From: Facklamia sp964471435
Lineage (GTDB): Bacteria; Bacillota; Bacilli; Lactobacillales; Aerococcaceae
Assembly: GCA_964471435.1 (NCBI GenBank)
Contig: CAYYGA010000012.1
Coordinates: forward strand, 1-39,491
Direction: 5' to 3'
Length of the DNA: 39,491 nt
The number at the start of each line of letters is the position of its first letter. Positions within the stretch are counted from its first letter, which is position 1. This document shows, piece by piece, positions 7,523 through 15,973 of this stretch. The notes below the pieces were generated by a model, which searched no databases, had not been told where the DNA came from, and saw nothing but the letters and a program-made list of their open reading frames with translations. The translations under genes and the position numbers were made by a program.

Positions 7523-8248
7523 ATGAATACTCATCAACCCATCATTGCCTTAGATTACACATTAAAAGAAGAAGCCTGGTCTTTAATTAACTTACTGGAA
7601 GAGGAACAGCTTAACCTTAAAGTAGGTATGGAGATGTTCTACCGCTATGGCTACGGCTTTATTGAAACTCTAAATGAGGCCGGACATCATATATTTTTAG
7701 ATTTAAAACTTCATGATATTCCAAATACGGTTAAAAGGACTATGACCATCTTAGCTAAGTTAGGTATTAAAATGGTTAATGTTCACGCCAGTGGAGGACA
7801 AGAAATGATGGAAGCAGCATTAGAAGGGCTGGAGGCAGGTTCCAGCCAGAACACGCGGCCTATCTTACTGGCAGTAACCCAGTTGACCTCTCATGATTCT
7901 AAAAGAGCAGAAGAAGAACAGCAGTTAAAAATATCTTTAGAAAAAAGCGTCTTTCATTTAGCTCGCTTAACACAAAAAGCTGGTTTAGATGGAGTTATCT
8001 GCTCGCCTCAAGAAGTCCAAGGTTTAAAAAAAGAATCTCCCAAATTACTTACTGTAACTCCCGGCATTCGTTTAAAAGAATCGGCGCATGATGATCAAAA
8101 GCGGATAACAACACCTCATGAAGCAGCAAAAATGGGCAGTGATTTTATAGTAGTAGGTCGACCTATCACTCGCTCTGCTGATCCCAAAAAAAGTTACCAG
8201 GAAATACTAAGACAATGGCAAAAGCATCAAGCAGAAAAAGGAGTATAA
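7523..8248 (+). CDS. pyrF: Orotidine 5'-phosphate decarboxylase
   Basis: Converts OMP to UMP, the last step of de novo pyrimidine synthesis. The 241-residue TIM-barrel protein has IALDYTLKEEA at the N-terminus, the lysine-bearing KVGMEMFYRYG, and the catalytic FLDLKLHDIPNTVKRTM near residues 56-72 with the Asp-Lys-Asp array. The phosphate-binding C-terminal part has TPGIR and FIVVGRPITRSADP. AGGAGG lies six bases before the ATG. It is the first gene of a five-gene operon in the order F-E-D-B-C, with one base between it and pyrE. Its expression should depend on the terminator just upstream. Confidence 0.97.
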   Translation: MNTHQPIIALDYTLKEEAWSLINLLEEEQLNLKVGMEMFYRYGYGFIETLNEAGHHIFLDLKLHDIPNTVKRTMTILAKLGIKMVNVHASGGQEMMEAALEGLEAGSSQNTRPILLAVTQLTSHDSKRAEEEQQLKISLEKSVFHLARLTQKAGLDGVICSPQEVQGLKKESPKLLTVTPGIRLKESAHDDQKRITTPHEAAKMGSDFIVVGRPITRSADPKKSYQEILRQWQKHQAEKGV

Positions 8249-8249
8249 A

Positions 8250-8906
8250 ATGACTTCAATAAAAAAATATGAAATAGCTCAAGCTCTATTAGATATAGGA
8301 GCCGTAAGCTTAAATGTATCGCAGCCCTTTACATGGACTTCCGGCTTGAAGGCCCCTATTTATACTGATAATCGGCTGATCATATCATTTCCCGAAACTC
8401 GCGACTTAATTGTAGACTGTTTCGTGGACTTAATAAAAACTTACTACCCACAGACAGAGGTAATAGCAGGCACAGCAACCGCTGGGATTCCCCATGCAGC
8501 TTTTATTGCTCAAAAAATGAAATTACCGATGATTTACGTACGCTCAAGTACAAAAAAGCACGGAAAAAAGAAGGCCATCGAAGGTTATATAGCTCCTGGA
8601 GCCAAAGTGTTGATGATAGAGGACTTAATTTCTACGGGTAAAAGTGTCATCCAAGCAGCCGACCAAGTAGAAGAATGTGGAGGAGAGGTGTTGGCTTGCT
8701 TAGCCATCTTTACATACTGTCTTCCTTCCAGTCTTGCAAATTTCAAAGAAAAAAAGTATGGCTTAAAAACTTTAACTAATTACCCTGTTCTCATAGAGGC
8801 AGCGTCAAAAGATGAAGAAGTTGAAAAGTCAAAAGCAACTTTATTAGCCTGGTATCAAGATCCCGAATTGTGGACTAACAAACTAAATAAGAAAGAGGCA
8901 ATATAA
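8250..8906 (+). CDS. pyrE: Orotate phosphoribosyltransferase
   Basis: Joins orotate to PRPP to give OMP, the substrate of PyrF. The 218-residue type I phosphoribosyltransferase has SGLKAPIYTDNRLIISFP for orotate binding, the flexible-loop region VRSSTKKHGKKKAIEGY, and the PRPP motif VLMIEDLISTGKSVIQAA near residues 122-139. Its last base is the first base of the pyrD ATG (TAATG), so translation of the two is coupled. Length and motifs are as expected for the family. Confidence 0.97.
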   Translation: MTSIKKYEIAQALLDIGAVSLNVSQPFTWTSGLKAPIYTDNRLIISFPETRDLIVDCFVDLIKTYYPQTEVIAGTATAGIPHAAFIAQKMKLPMIYVRSSTKKHGKKKAIEGYIAPGAKVLMIEDLISTGKSVIQAADQVEECGGEVLACLAIFTYCLPSSLANFKEKKYGLKTLTNYPVLIEAASKDEEVEKSKATLLAWYQDPELWTNKLNKKEAI

Positions 8907-9829
8907 TGAATTTATCTACACAGATTGCTGGCTATCAATTTGAAAGCTGTTTAATGAATGCATCCGGAGTGCACTGTCAAACAAGAGAGCAATTAGATGA
9001 ACTTTTGGCCTCTGCTTCTAAAACATTTGTAACTAAAACAGCTACTTTACGAGAAAGAAGCGGGAACCCGGAGCCCCGTTTTAAAGGGAATGCCTTTCAT
9101 TCTATAAATTCAATGGGATTACCAAATAAAGGAATTGACTATTATTTGGACTATCTTACAAAATTAGATGAAAAAAGTTTATTTTTGTCTACAACCGGTT
9201 TATCCAAAGAAGAAATTTACAAACTTTTAGATATTATCGAAAAAAGTGAGTTTCAAGGATTAATTGAACTTAATTTATCTTGCCCGAATGTGGTTGGAAG
9301 ACCTCAGACAGCCTATGACTTTCCTTTAGTTAATGAACTTCTCAATGAGATATTCACTTTTTTCACTAAACCATTAGGTGTAAAACTGCCTCCTTATTTT
9401 GATTTAGTACATTTTGACCAAATGGCTGATATATTAAATAAATATCCTTTAAAGTTTATTACTACCATTAATTCGATTGGTAATGGATTATGGATTGAAG
9501 ATGAAACGGTAGTGATTCAACCCAAGCAGGGCTTCGGAGGGTTAGGTGGACAGGATGTACAAGCTACAGCCCTAGCGAATGTGCATGCTTTTTACCAACG
9601 GTTAAATTCTTCTATTCAAATTATCGGAGTAGGAGGGGTTTACAGCGGAGAGGATGCTTTTAAACACATATTATGTGGTGCATCAATGGTTCAAATCGGT
9701 ACGGCTTTAGCACATGAAGGTCCTGATATGTTTGAACGTGTGGCTGATGATTTACTTGATATTATGAAATCAAAAGGTTATCAAAGAATTGAAGACTTTC
9801 GTGGGAAATTGAAATATATAGAGGAGTAA
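8906..9829 (+). CDS. pyrD: Dihydroorotate dehydrogenase, class 1A (fumarate type)
   Basis: Cytosolic flavoenzyme that oxidises dihydroorotate to orotate. The 307-residue length, the MNASGVHCQTREQLDELL opening and TKTATLRERSGNPEPR fit class 1A, as in Lactococcus PyrDA, rather than the PyrK-dependent class 1B. The class 1 active-site Cys is in ELNLSCPNVVGRPQ near residue 126. FMN-phosphate contacts are seen in IIGVGGVYSGEDAF and GASMVQIGTAL. Known class 1A enzymes use fumarate as electron acceptor, and the absence of a neighbouring pyrK agrees. It overlaps pyrE by one base and lies six bases before pyrB. Confidence 0.94.
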   Translation: MNLSTQIAGYQFESCLMNASGVHCQTREQLDELLASASKTFVTKTATLRERSGNPEPRFKGNAFHSINSMGLPNKGIDYYLDYLTKLDEKSLFLSTTGLSKEEIYKLLDIIEKSEFQGLIELNLSCPNVVGRPQTAYDFPLVNELLNEIFTFFTKPLGVKLPPYFDLVHFDQMADILNKYPLKFITTINSIGNGLWIEDETVVIQPKQGFGGLGGQDVQATALANVHAFYQRLNSSIQIIGVGGVYSGEDAFKHILCGASMVQIGTALAHEGPDMFERVADDLLDIMKSKGYQRIEDFRGKLKYIEE

Positions 9830-9835
9830 ACTACT

Positions 9836-10756
9836 ATGTCCAATCATAATATCGTATTTAAACATTTTGTATCAACAAAAAAATTAAATGCCGGCATGAT
9901 TATGAAGTTAATTCATAGAGGGATAGAACTGAAGAATACCGATTCATCTAGAATCCCTCAGTATCCTGGTCACTTTGTTTCTAATGTTTTTTTAGAAAGC
10001 TCTACCAGGACTCATTTAAGTTTTGAAATGGCAGAAAAGAAATTAGGGATGCCGGTCATCTCTTTTGATGCGAAAACTTCTTCTATTAATAAAGGAGAAA
10101 GTCTGTTGGATACTTTAATAACATTTGAGTCATTAGGAGTAGACACGGTAGTGATTAGGACGAGCGAGGAAAAGTATTACGAAGAATTAATTAATTCTCC
10201 TCATTTAACCTTATCCATTATTAATGGCGGAGATGGTGCAGCAGAGCATCCATCTCAGTCTATGCTGGATTTAATGACGATTTATGAACACTTTAAAACT
10301 TTCATTGGCTTAAAAGTAGCAATTGTAGGGGATCTTTCTCATTCACGTGTGGCTCGCTCGAATGCTGAAGTACTTTCACGTTTAGGAGTAAAAGTATATT
10401 TTTCCGGCCCGGAAAAATGGTTTACTAAAGATTTTGAACAATTTGGAGAGTTTGTTCCAATTGATGAATTGATCACAGAAGTTGATGTCTTGATGCTCCT
10501 AAGAGTACAACTAGAACGTCATCCCGCTGATGAACGCTTTGATGCCATAACTTACCATGACTTATACGGCTTAAACATGGCCAGATATAAGCTCCTTAAA
10601 CCTAATGCCATCGTCATGCATCCTGCACCAATCAATCGTGGAGTGGAAATTGATGATGAATTAGTAATGTCGAAACAATCAAAAATTGCTGAACAAATGA
10701 GAAATGGTGTTTTTATGCGTATGTCGATCTTAGAAGCAGTAATGAATGGAAAGTAG
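9836..10756 (+). CDS. pyrB: Aspartate carbamoyltransferase catalytic subunit
   Basis: Condenses carbamoyl phosphate with aspartate. The 306-residue protein carries the carbamoyl-phosphate motif as SSTRTHLSFEMAEKKLG near residues 54-70, with His where many homologues have Arg or Lys after STRT. Other family blocks are GDGAAEHPSQSMLDLMTIYE, VAIVGDLSHSRVARSN and MHPAPINRGVEIDDELV. No regulatory pyrI chain is nearby, as is normal for Firmicutes. GAGGAG lies 9 bases upstream of the start. The end overlaps the beginning of pyrC. The carbamoyl phosphate synthase genes that feed it are not in this window. Confidence 0.97.
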   Translation: MSNHNIVFKHFVSTKKLNAGMIMKLIHRGIELKNTDSSRIPQYPGHFVSNVFLESSTRTHLSFEMAEKKLGMPVISFDAKTSSINKGESLLDTLITFESLGVDTVVIRTSEEKYYEELINSPHLTLSIINGGDGAAEHPSQSMLDLMTIYEHFKTFIGLKVAIVGDLSHSRVARSNAEVLSRLGVKVYFSGPEKWFTKDFEQFGEFVPIDELITEVDVLMLLRVQLERHPADERFDAITYHDLYGLNMARYKLLKPNAIVMHPAPINRGVEIDDELVMSKQSKIAEQMRNGVFMRMSILEAVMNGK

Positions 10757-12053
10757 GGACAAATTGATTTATATCCATAATGTGAAAATGCTTGATGAAA
10801 AAGGCTGTTTAAAACCGATGGAGCTGTTAGTTGAAGATGATAAAATAAAGATTATCTCAGAAAAAATCACTTTACCTTCAGAAAGGCAGGACCTTCACTC
10901 TATTGATGGTAAGGGGGCTTTCTTGAGTCCGGGACTAATAGATCTGCATGTACACTTAAGACAACCGGGTGGAGAGGCAAAGGAAACAATTGCCAGCGGG
11001 ACACAAGCAGCCGCCAGAGGAGGCTACACTCAAATTTGTGCCATGCCTAATCTCAAACCCGTACCCGATACCGCAGAACGATTTGACCAGCAAATGAAAT
11101 TAAATCGAGAAGAAGCGCTTATTCAAGTTCATCAATACGCCCCCATTACTAAAGATTTGATTTCAGAAACTGAGCTGGTCGATTTTGAAACTTTAAGTGA
11201 AAAAGGAGCACTTGCTTTTACAAATGATGGAGTAGGAGTTCAAACTGCGGGCACCATGCTAAAGGCTATGCAAAGAGCCGCACAAATTAATAAACCCTTA
11301 GTAGCTCATACTGAAGACAATTCATTAGTTGAAGGTGGTGTGATCCATCGAGGCAAAAGAGCAGAGGAACTAGCTTTACCGGGGATTTATTCTGCAGCTG
11401 AATCTGTTCAAATCGCAAGAGATTGTCTCTTAGCGAAAGAAGCAGGATGTCATTATCATGTATGTCATGTCTCCACTAAAGAAAGTGTAGCAGTAATAAG
11501 AGCAGCAAAGGCAACCGGTGTAAATGTAACATGTGAAGTGTGTCCGCATCATCTTATTTTAAATGACAGCGATATTCCTGAAGATGACGGCAATTGGAAA
11601 ATGAATCCGCCTTTGCGGGCTGAAGATGACAGACAAGCATTAATTGAAGGTCTTTTAGACGGTACAATTGATTGTATAGCAACTGATCATGCACCCCATA
11701 CTTTAGCAGAAAAAAATCAAAGTATGTTAAAAGCACCCTTTGGAATTACAGGCAGCGAAACAGCTTTTGCTTTAATCTATACTCATTTTGTAAAAACAGG
11801 TTTATTTTCTTTAGCTCAAGTAATTGATTGGATGTCCACAAAACCGGCTGAATTATTTAATTTAGGAGCAAATCAACTACAAGAAGGTGCTCCAGCAGAT
11901 TTAGTCTTATTTGATTTAGACCATGAATTTGAAATAAAGGCAGCTGATTTTTTATCTTTATCTTCTAATACACCTTTTCTGGGTGAAAGAGTATTTGGCC
12001 AAACCGAATTAACACTATTCCGTGGTAAGATTGTCTACCAGTCCTCCCTTTAA
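10746..12053 (+). CDS. pyrC: Dihydroorotase
   Basis: Zinc-dependent amidohydrolase that cyclises carbamoyl aspartate to dihydroorotate. Metal ligands are in LIDLHVHLRQPGG near residues 64-76, CEVCPHHLIL and CIATDHAPHT; VHQYAPITKDL lies near the position of the usual carboxylated-lysine strand. At 435 residues it is the type I (PyrC/allantoinase-like) form. The ATG at 10746 overlaps pyrB by 11 bases. A TTG at 10764 (LIYIHNVKML) lies five bases after a GTAGGGAC and would give 429 residues, closer to the Bacillus length, so the start is not settled. It is the last gene of the operon. Confidence 0.96.
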   Translation: MESRDKLIYIHNVKMLDEKGCLKPMELLVEDDKIKIISEKITLPSERQDLHSIDGKGAFLSPGLIDLHVHLRQPGGEAKETIASGTQAAARGGYTQICAMPNLKPVPDTAERFDQQMKLNREEALIQVHQYAPITKDLISETELVDFETLSEKGALAFTNDGVGVQTAGTMLKAMQRAAQINKPLVAHTEDNSLVEGGVIHRGKRAEELALPGIYSAAESVQIARDCLLAKEAGCHYHVCHVSTKESVAVIRAAKATGVNVTCEVCPHHLILNDSDIPEDDGNWKMNPPLRAEDDRQALIEGLLDGTIDCIATDHAPHTLAEKNQSMLKAPFGITGSETAFALIYTHFVKTGLFSLAQVIDWMSTKPAELFNLGANQLQEGAPADLVLFDLDHEFEIKAADFLSLSSNTPFLGERVFGQTELTLFRGKIVYQSSL

Positions 12054-12088
12054 AGAAATAAAACACAGCATGTGATAATTATAAAAAT

Positions 12089-12120
12089 ACAGGCCCTCAG
12101 GACTTTTCTGGAGGGCCTGT
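12089..12120 (+). terminator. Strong hairpin after pyrC, poor T-tract on this strand
   Basis: ACAGGCCCTC (12089-12098) and GAGGGCCTGT (12111-12120) pair perfectly around 12 bases. The plus strand continues TCAGCGG, without a T run, while the minus strand would read a T-rich tract (A run at 12083-12087). It most likely stabilises or weakly ends the pyr transcript. Confidence 0.55.
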
Positions 12121-12145
12121 TCAGCGGTGTATATTCAGTTTGTTT

Positions 12146-12173
12146 TTTACATATTATTTAATAGAGTTAAACT
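12146..12173 (+). promoter_or_regulatory. Candidate assT promoter
   Basis: TTTACA (12146-12151), a 16-base spacer and TAAACT (12168-12173) lie 44 bases before the chosen start. The match is moderate. Confidence 0.4.
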
Positions 12174-12217
12174 ATATGTGTTACCATAAATATCAAAACA
12201 AGAAAGGGGATAAACTT

Positions 12218-13885
12218 ATGATGAAAGACAAATTCGATTTAAAAAATTGGAGCTTACTATTATTTTTGTTTTTAATTTTTTTACCGGTGGAGGTGCAGGC
12301 AGAAGAAAATAATATTTTCGTGAATGAGTGGTCAAAAAGCAGCCTACCAGTCTATGATTTGATAAATGAGAAGGAAGTAGCTGGAGAAAAATTTACTTAT
12401 TATGATTTATCATTCCAAAAAGAACTTCAAAATGAGATAGAGAACTTGAAAGAAGCATCAAACTATTCTATTGAAAAACCGCTTTTAATTTTAAACCCTT
12501 ATGGCACTATTACTAATGCTTTATATGTATATTTTGAATCAGTTTCGATTAATAAAGTTGAATATTCAATTGATACACTGGTTCATAATCAAAATTATAC
12601 ATTTAAACAAACAGTAGTTAATCATGCTGAGGAAGAAAACACATTTGAATTTCAATTAATTGGACTGGTGCCTGATTTAGAAAACCACATTACCTTTCGA
12701 GCCTATGATTCCAATAATAATTTAATCAATGAAATTGACTTTACAGTGTCGGCTCCGAGGACAGAATCTTTTTATCCTTCTGTTCTTCATAAAAAACCAG
12801 GAGAATCCCTTAATAAACTTGCAGAGGGTTTGTATGTTACAACAGGAACATCAGGGTTTGGAGCTAATACTTTCATGTTTGATAATAATGGTATCGTCAG
12901 GGCAGAATTAGGTATAGATGCTTATCGTCTTGACCACTTAGAACTTTATAAAGGTAATTTAATCTATAGTTCTAATAACAATCAACTGGCGGTAATGAAT
13001 CCATTAGGAAAAATAATTCAATTAATTGAATTAGAGGGCTATAATTTACACCATGATTTTACAATCGGTAAAAATGATAAGCTGCTGGTATTGGCTTCTA
13101 TTAATGATACAGTTATTCCTCGAAGAGAGGATTTGATTTTAGAGGTGGACTTAAATACTGGAGAGGTTGAGGTGTTAATCGACCTGCTGGAAGTATTTCC
13201 TGAGTATTATTTAATTACTAGTCCAAGTATAAGTTCTAATGGTAATCCTGACTTAGATTGGATTCATATTAATTCAATTGAAAAAGTATCTCAAGACGAA
13301 ATTTTATTAAGTTCTAGAGAGACATCCACTATTATAAAATTATCTAATATCTATGGAGAAAAGACAGAATTAGATTATCTTATAGGACCAGATAATGTAT
13401 GGGAAGGAACATCTTATGAAGATTATCTGTTGGAACCCCTCAATGATTTTCCTATTCAAGGCGGCCAGCATTCTTTAAATGCGGAAACGGATTCATCATT
13501 AAAGGAAGGTGAGTATTATATAACTTTCTATAATAATAATTACTGGCGGATTTATACACGTCCTGAATTAAAAAATGATGTCCCTCATAATATGATGAGC
13601 ACATCTTTTGCCAGTAGCCCTTTTGATTCTTCTTATTACTATAAATATTTAGTTAATGAAAAGGAGAATAGTTTTAAGCTGGTTGACTCGATTGAAGTTC
13701 CGTACTCTTCAATTGTCAGTAATGTGCAGCCCTTGGAAAATACTGTCATTATTAACTCCGGCAAGGCTAACTTGGTGGGAGAGTACGATGAAAAGGGTGA
13801 GTTAATAGCTGAATTTACTTACCCAAGTTCCAATTTTACCTACCGTATATTTAAAGAATCATTTGAAAATATTTGGTTTGAATAA
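12218..13885 (+). CDS. assT: Secreted aryl-sulfate sulfotransferase (PAPS-independent)
   Basis: Predicted exported enzyme that moves sulfate from an aryl sulfate donor to a phenolic acceptor. I start at ATG 12218 (MMKDKFDLKN, 555 residues) because AAAGGGGAT precedes it. A longer reading from 12140 would bury the signal peptide, whose core is followed by VQA-EEN near residue 28. After an Ig-like N-terminal region, the beta-propeller carries all residues that match the catalytic set of E. coli AssT: YNLHHDF (His 278/279), DWIHINSI (His 350), SSRETSTIIK (Arg 367) and GGQHSLN (His 418, the sulfurylated position by analogy). The mature protein has no Cys, so the disulfide of the E. coli enzyme cannot form. 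It appears monocistronic. Confidence 0.88.
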   Translation: MMKDKFDLKNWSLLLFLFLIFLPVEVQAEENNIFVNEWSKSSLPVYDLINEKEVAGEKFTYYDLSFQKELQNEIENLKEASNYSIEKPLLILNPYGTITNALYVYFESVSINKVEYSIDTLVHNQNYTFKQTVVNHAEEENTFEFQLIGLVPDLENHITFRAYDSNNNLINEIDFTVSAPRTESFYPSVLHKKPGESLNKLAEGLYVTTGTSGFGANTFMFDNNGIVRAELGIDAYRLDHLELYKGNLIYSSNNNQLAVMNPLGKIIQLIELEGYNLHHDFTIGKNDKLLVLASINDTVIPRREDLILEVDLNTGEVEVLIDLLEVFPEYYLITSPSISSNGNPDLDWIHINSIEKVSQDEILLSSRETSTIIKLSNIYGEKTELDYLIGPDNVWEGTSYEDYLLEPLNDFPIQGGQHSLNAETDSSLKEGEYYITFYNNNYWRIYTRPELKNDVPHNMMSTSFASSPFDSSYYYKYLVNEKENSFKLVDSIEVPYSSIVSNVQPLENTVIINSGKANLVGEYDEKGELIAEFTYPSSNFTYRIFKESFENIWFE

Positions 13886-13982
13886 TAGAAAAAGATGACG
13901 CTGCTTATAATTATTTTAGATTCTTATCCAGTATTTATTATATATATTGTTTTTTGCAATCTAAGCTTTATATATTGAAATA

Positions 13983-13991
13983 TGATAAAAT
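13983..13991 (+). promoter_or_regulatory. Candidate extended -10 promoter for murI
   Basis: TGATAAAAT (13983-13991) is an extended -10 element 26 bases before the murI start. No good -35 is seen at the right distance; TTGCAA at 13954-13959 is too far. Confidence 0.4.
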
Positions 13992-14017
13992 GTAAGTAGT
14001 AAAGAGAGGTTTATTAT

Positions 14018-14866
14018 ATGAGAGAACTACCCATCGGATTTATAGATTCTGGTTTAGGGGGGTTAACAGTAGTTAAACAAAGTTTAAAACAGTTACCTAA
14101 TGAATCGATTATTTATTTAGGCGATAATGCCCGTTGTCCATATGGACCTAGATCGTTAGATGAAGTTCGGCGATATATCTGGCAGCTGACAAATTTTTTA
14201 CGTGAGCAGGGAATAAAAATGCTTGTGATTGCGTGTAATACAGGTACGGCAGCTGCTTTATCAGAAATTCGTCAAACCTTAGCAATTCCAGTAGTGGGGG
14301 TTATTCACTCAGGCAGCCGGGCTGCAATCAAAGAAACAAAAAATAATCATATCGGAATTATTGGTACCCAGGGTACTATTGAAAGCGGATTGTACTCAAA
14401 AACTATTACTAAAAAATCCGCTGCTGTCCGTGTTGATTCATTAGCTTGTCCGAGTTTCGTTGATTTGGTAGAAAATAACCAACTGAAAGAGACCACTACC
14501 CAGAATCATGTAGACGAGGTACTAGAGCCTCTCATAAAAACTGGAATAGATACTTTGGTATTGGGCTGCACGCATTATCCTTTAATGAAAGAAAATATTC
14601 AAAAAGCCGTAGGAAATAAAATTCATTTGATTGATTCAGGTGTAGAAACAATTAATGAAGTAAGTATGTTGTTGGATTATTTCAATCTTTCTCGAACTGC
14701 TGGAGAAGCTGCTAAATATCCAGCTACTCAAACTTACTTTACTACTGGAGAAGTTGAACCTTTTCGCCAAGTAGCAAGTTCATGGCTAAAGTCAGCGGAC
14801 TTAAAAATAAATAAAGTGAATATAAAAGGAGAGGTGCTTGTTGGAAATATTGATCGCCAGCCATAA
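14018..14866 (+). CDS. murI: Glutamate racemase
   Basis: Makes D-glutamate for peptidoglycan precursors in the cytosol. The 282-residue protein shows the family blocks PIGFIDSGLGGLTVVKQ, IIYLGDNARCPYGPRS, and the two catalytic cysteines in MLVIACNTGTAAAL (near residue 74) and LVLGCTHYPLM (near 187), which act as the two acid/base residues. AGAGAGG precedes the ATG. The last 29 bases overlap rdgB, and the next two genes overlap or abut as well, so murI, rdgB, the phosphodiesterase and cbpB form one packed operon. The murI-rdgB-phosphodiesterase order is common in Firmicutes. Confidence 0.97.
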   Translation: MRELPIGFIDSGLGGLTVVKQSLKQLPNESIIYLGDNARCPYGPRSLDEVRRYIWQLTNFLREQGIKMLVIACNTGTAAALSEIRQTLAIPVVGVIHSGSRAAIKETKNNHIGIIGTQGTIESGLYSKTITKKSAAVRVDSLACPSFVDLVENNQLKETTTQNHVDEVLEPLIKTGIDTLVLGCTHYPLMKENIQKAVGNKIHLIDSGVETINEVSMLLDYFNLSRTAGEAAKYPATQTYFTTGEVEPFRQVASSWLKSADLKINKVNIKGEVLVGNIDRQP

Positions 14867-15464
14867 TAAAGGCAAAATTGAAGAATTTGAAGAATTATTA
14901 CTACCACTTGATATTAAAGTGAGTTCTTTAGTGGATTATCCAGAACTATCTCCTGTTGAAGAAAGCGGTAAAACTTTTGAAGAAAATGCAAAATTAAAAG
15001 CTGAAACCATTGCAAATCATCTCCAATTGATTACACTTGCAGATGATTCCGGGTTAAGTGTTCCTATTTTAAATTATGAACCCGGCGTGTATTCTGCCCG
15101 CTATGCTGGAGAAAATGCAAATGATCTTCAAAACGTTGAAAAATTATTAAAGAAAATGCGCGGTTTGTCCGGCAAAGAAAGGCAGGCTTATTTTACAACA
15201 GTCATCGCAGTTGCATATCCTAACCAGGAGACTCTCTTGGTGAAAGGGGACGTGCACGGAATAATTAACCATGAGCCCAAGGGAATAAATGGATTTGGTT
15301 ATGACCCGATTTTCTATTATGAGTCTGATCAACAAACTTTTGCCCAAATGTCTCGAGAGCGTAAAAATGAAATTTCTCATCGAGCCAGGGCCGTTTTAGA
15401 ATTACAAAAAGAATTACCTTCTTGGTTAGAAAGGCTAAAAAATGAAATTCTTATTAATGAGTGA
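14838..15464 (+). CDS. rdgB: XTP/dITP diphosphatase (non-canonical purine NTP pyrophosphatase)
   Basis: House-cleaning enzyme that hydrolyses XTP, dITP and ITP to monophosphates, keeping damaged purines out of nucleic acids. The 208-residue Ham1-family protein has the N-terminal ASHNKGKIEEFEELL for substrate binding, FEENAKLKAETIA, the catalytic LADDSGLSV near residues 68-76, YSARYAGENAND, and the C-terminal GFGYDPIFYY and RERKNEISHRARA. Two adjacent TTG codons (14838 and 14841) could start it; AAGGAGAGGTG fits both, and there is no ATG. It overlaps murI by 29 bases and the next gene by 23. Confidence 0.95.
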   Translation: MLEILIASHNKGKIEEFEELLLPLDIKVSSLVDYPELSPVEESGKTFEENAKLKAETIANHLQLITLADDSGLSVPILNYEPGVYSARYAGENANDLQNVEKLLKKMRGLSGKERQAYFTTVIAVAYPNQETLLVKGDVHGIINHEPKGINGFGYDPIFYYESDQQTFAQMSRERKNEISHRARAVLELQKELPSWLERLKNEILINE

Positions 15465-15951
15465 TAATCATGGCTCATATTCCACTGTAAAAACCATAGT
15501 AGAAGCCTTTTATGATCAAGTAGATTACATCTTTCACTGTGGAGATTCCGAGTTTAAAAATGATGATCCTATATGGGGGGAATTTGACGGCGTAGTAGGA
15601 GGTAATATGGATTTTTCTCCAGGTTATGCTCAACATCAATTGATTGATACATCAGCAGGTAAGGTTCTTTTAATACATGGGCATAAACATGGAGTCAAGT
15701 ATGGATTAGAAGGCATTTTAGCTTTGACCAAAGAAAAGAAAGCTAAATTTGTATTCTACGGCCATACTCACCAATTAAATGCAGCTGTGATTGATGACAT
15801 AGTCATCGTAAATCCCGGCTCTTTAAGGCAGTCAAGGGGAGTAAATCCTGAAAAAACTTTTGCCATTATTACAACAGACGGTGGCTCGCATAAAATAGAT
15901 TACTTTGATGAAACCCGTAACTTATTACCTCATTTAACTGTAGAACTATAA
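15442..15951 (+). CDS. YfcE/MJ0936-family metallophosphodiesterase
   Basis: Calcineurin-like phosphoesterase of the small YfcE/YsnB type, probably a cyclic or phosphodiester hydrolase; the in vivo substrate is unknown. The 169 residues hold the dimetal motifs in order: MSDNHGS (7-13), HCGDSE (near 34), GGNMDF (near 54), IHGHKHGV (near 78) and FYGHTHQL (near 108). The start lies 23 bases inside rdgB, so translation is coupled. The same pairing with rdgB and murI is usual in Firmicutes. Confidence 0.92.
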   Translation: MKFLLMSDNHGSYSTVKTIVEAFYDQVDYIFHCGDSEFKNDDPIWGEFDGVVGGNMDFSPGYAQHQLIDTSAGKVLLIHGHKHGVKYGLEGILALTKEKKAKFVFYGHTHQLNAAVIDDIVIVNPGSLRQSRGVNPEKTFAIITTDGGSHKIDYFDETRNLLPHLTVEL

Positions 15952-15973
15952 TGATTTGGAAGTGATAAAATTG

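Noticed and set aside
12083..12120. Minus-strand terminator at the pyrC/assT junction
   Set aside because: The T-tract is better on the minus strand, but no minus-strand gene is near, so it is listed as a plus-strand hairpin with low confidence.
12140..12217. Upstream extension of the sulfotransferase reading frame
   Set aside because: It would place about 26 polar residues before the signal peptide; a good ribosome site precedes ATG 12218.
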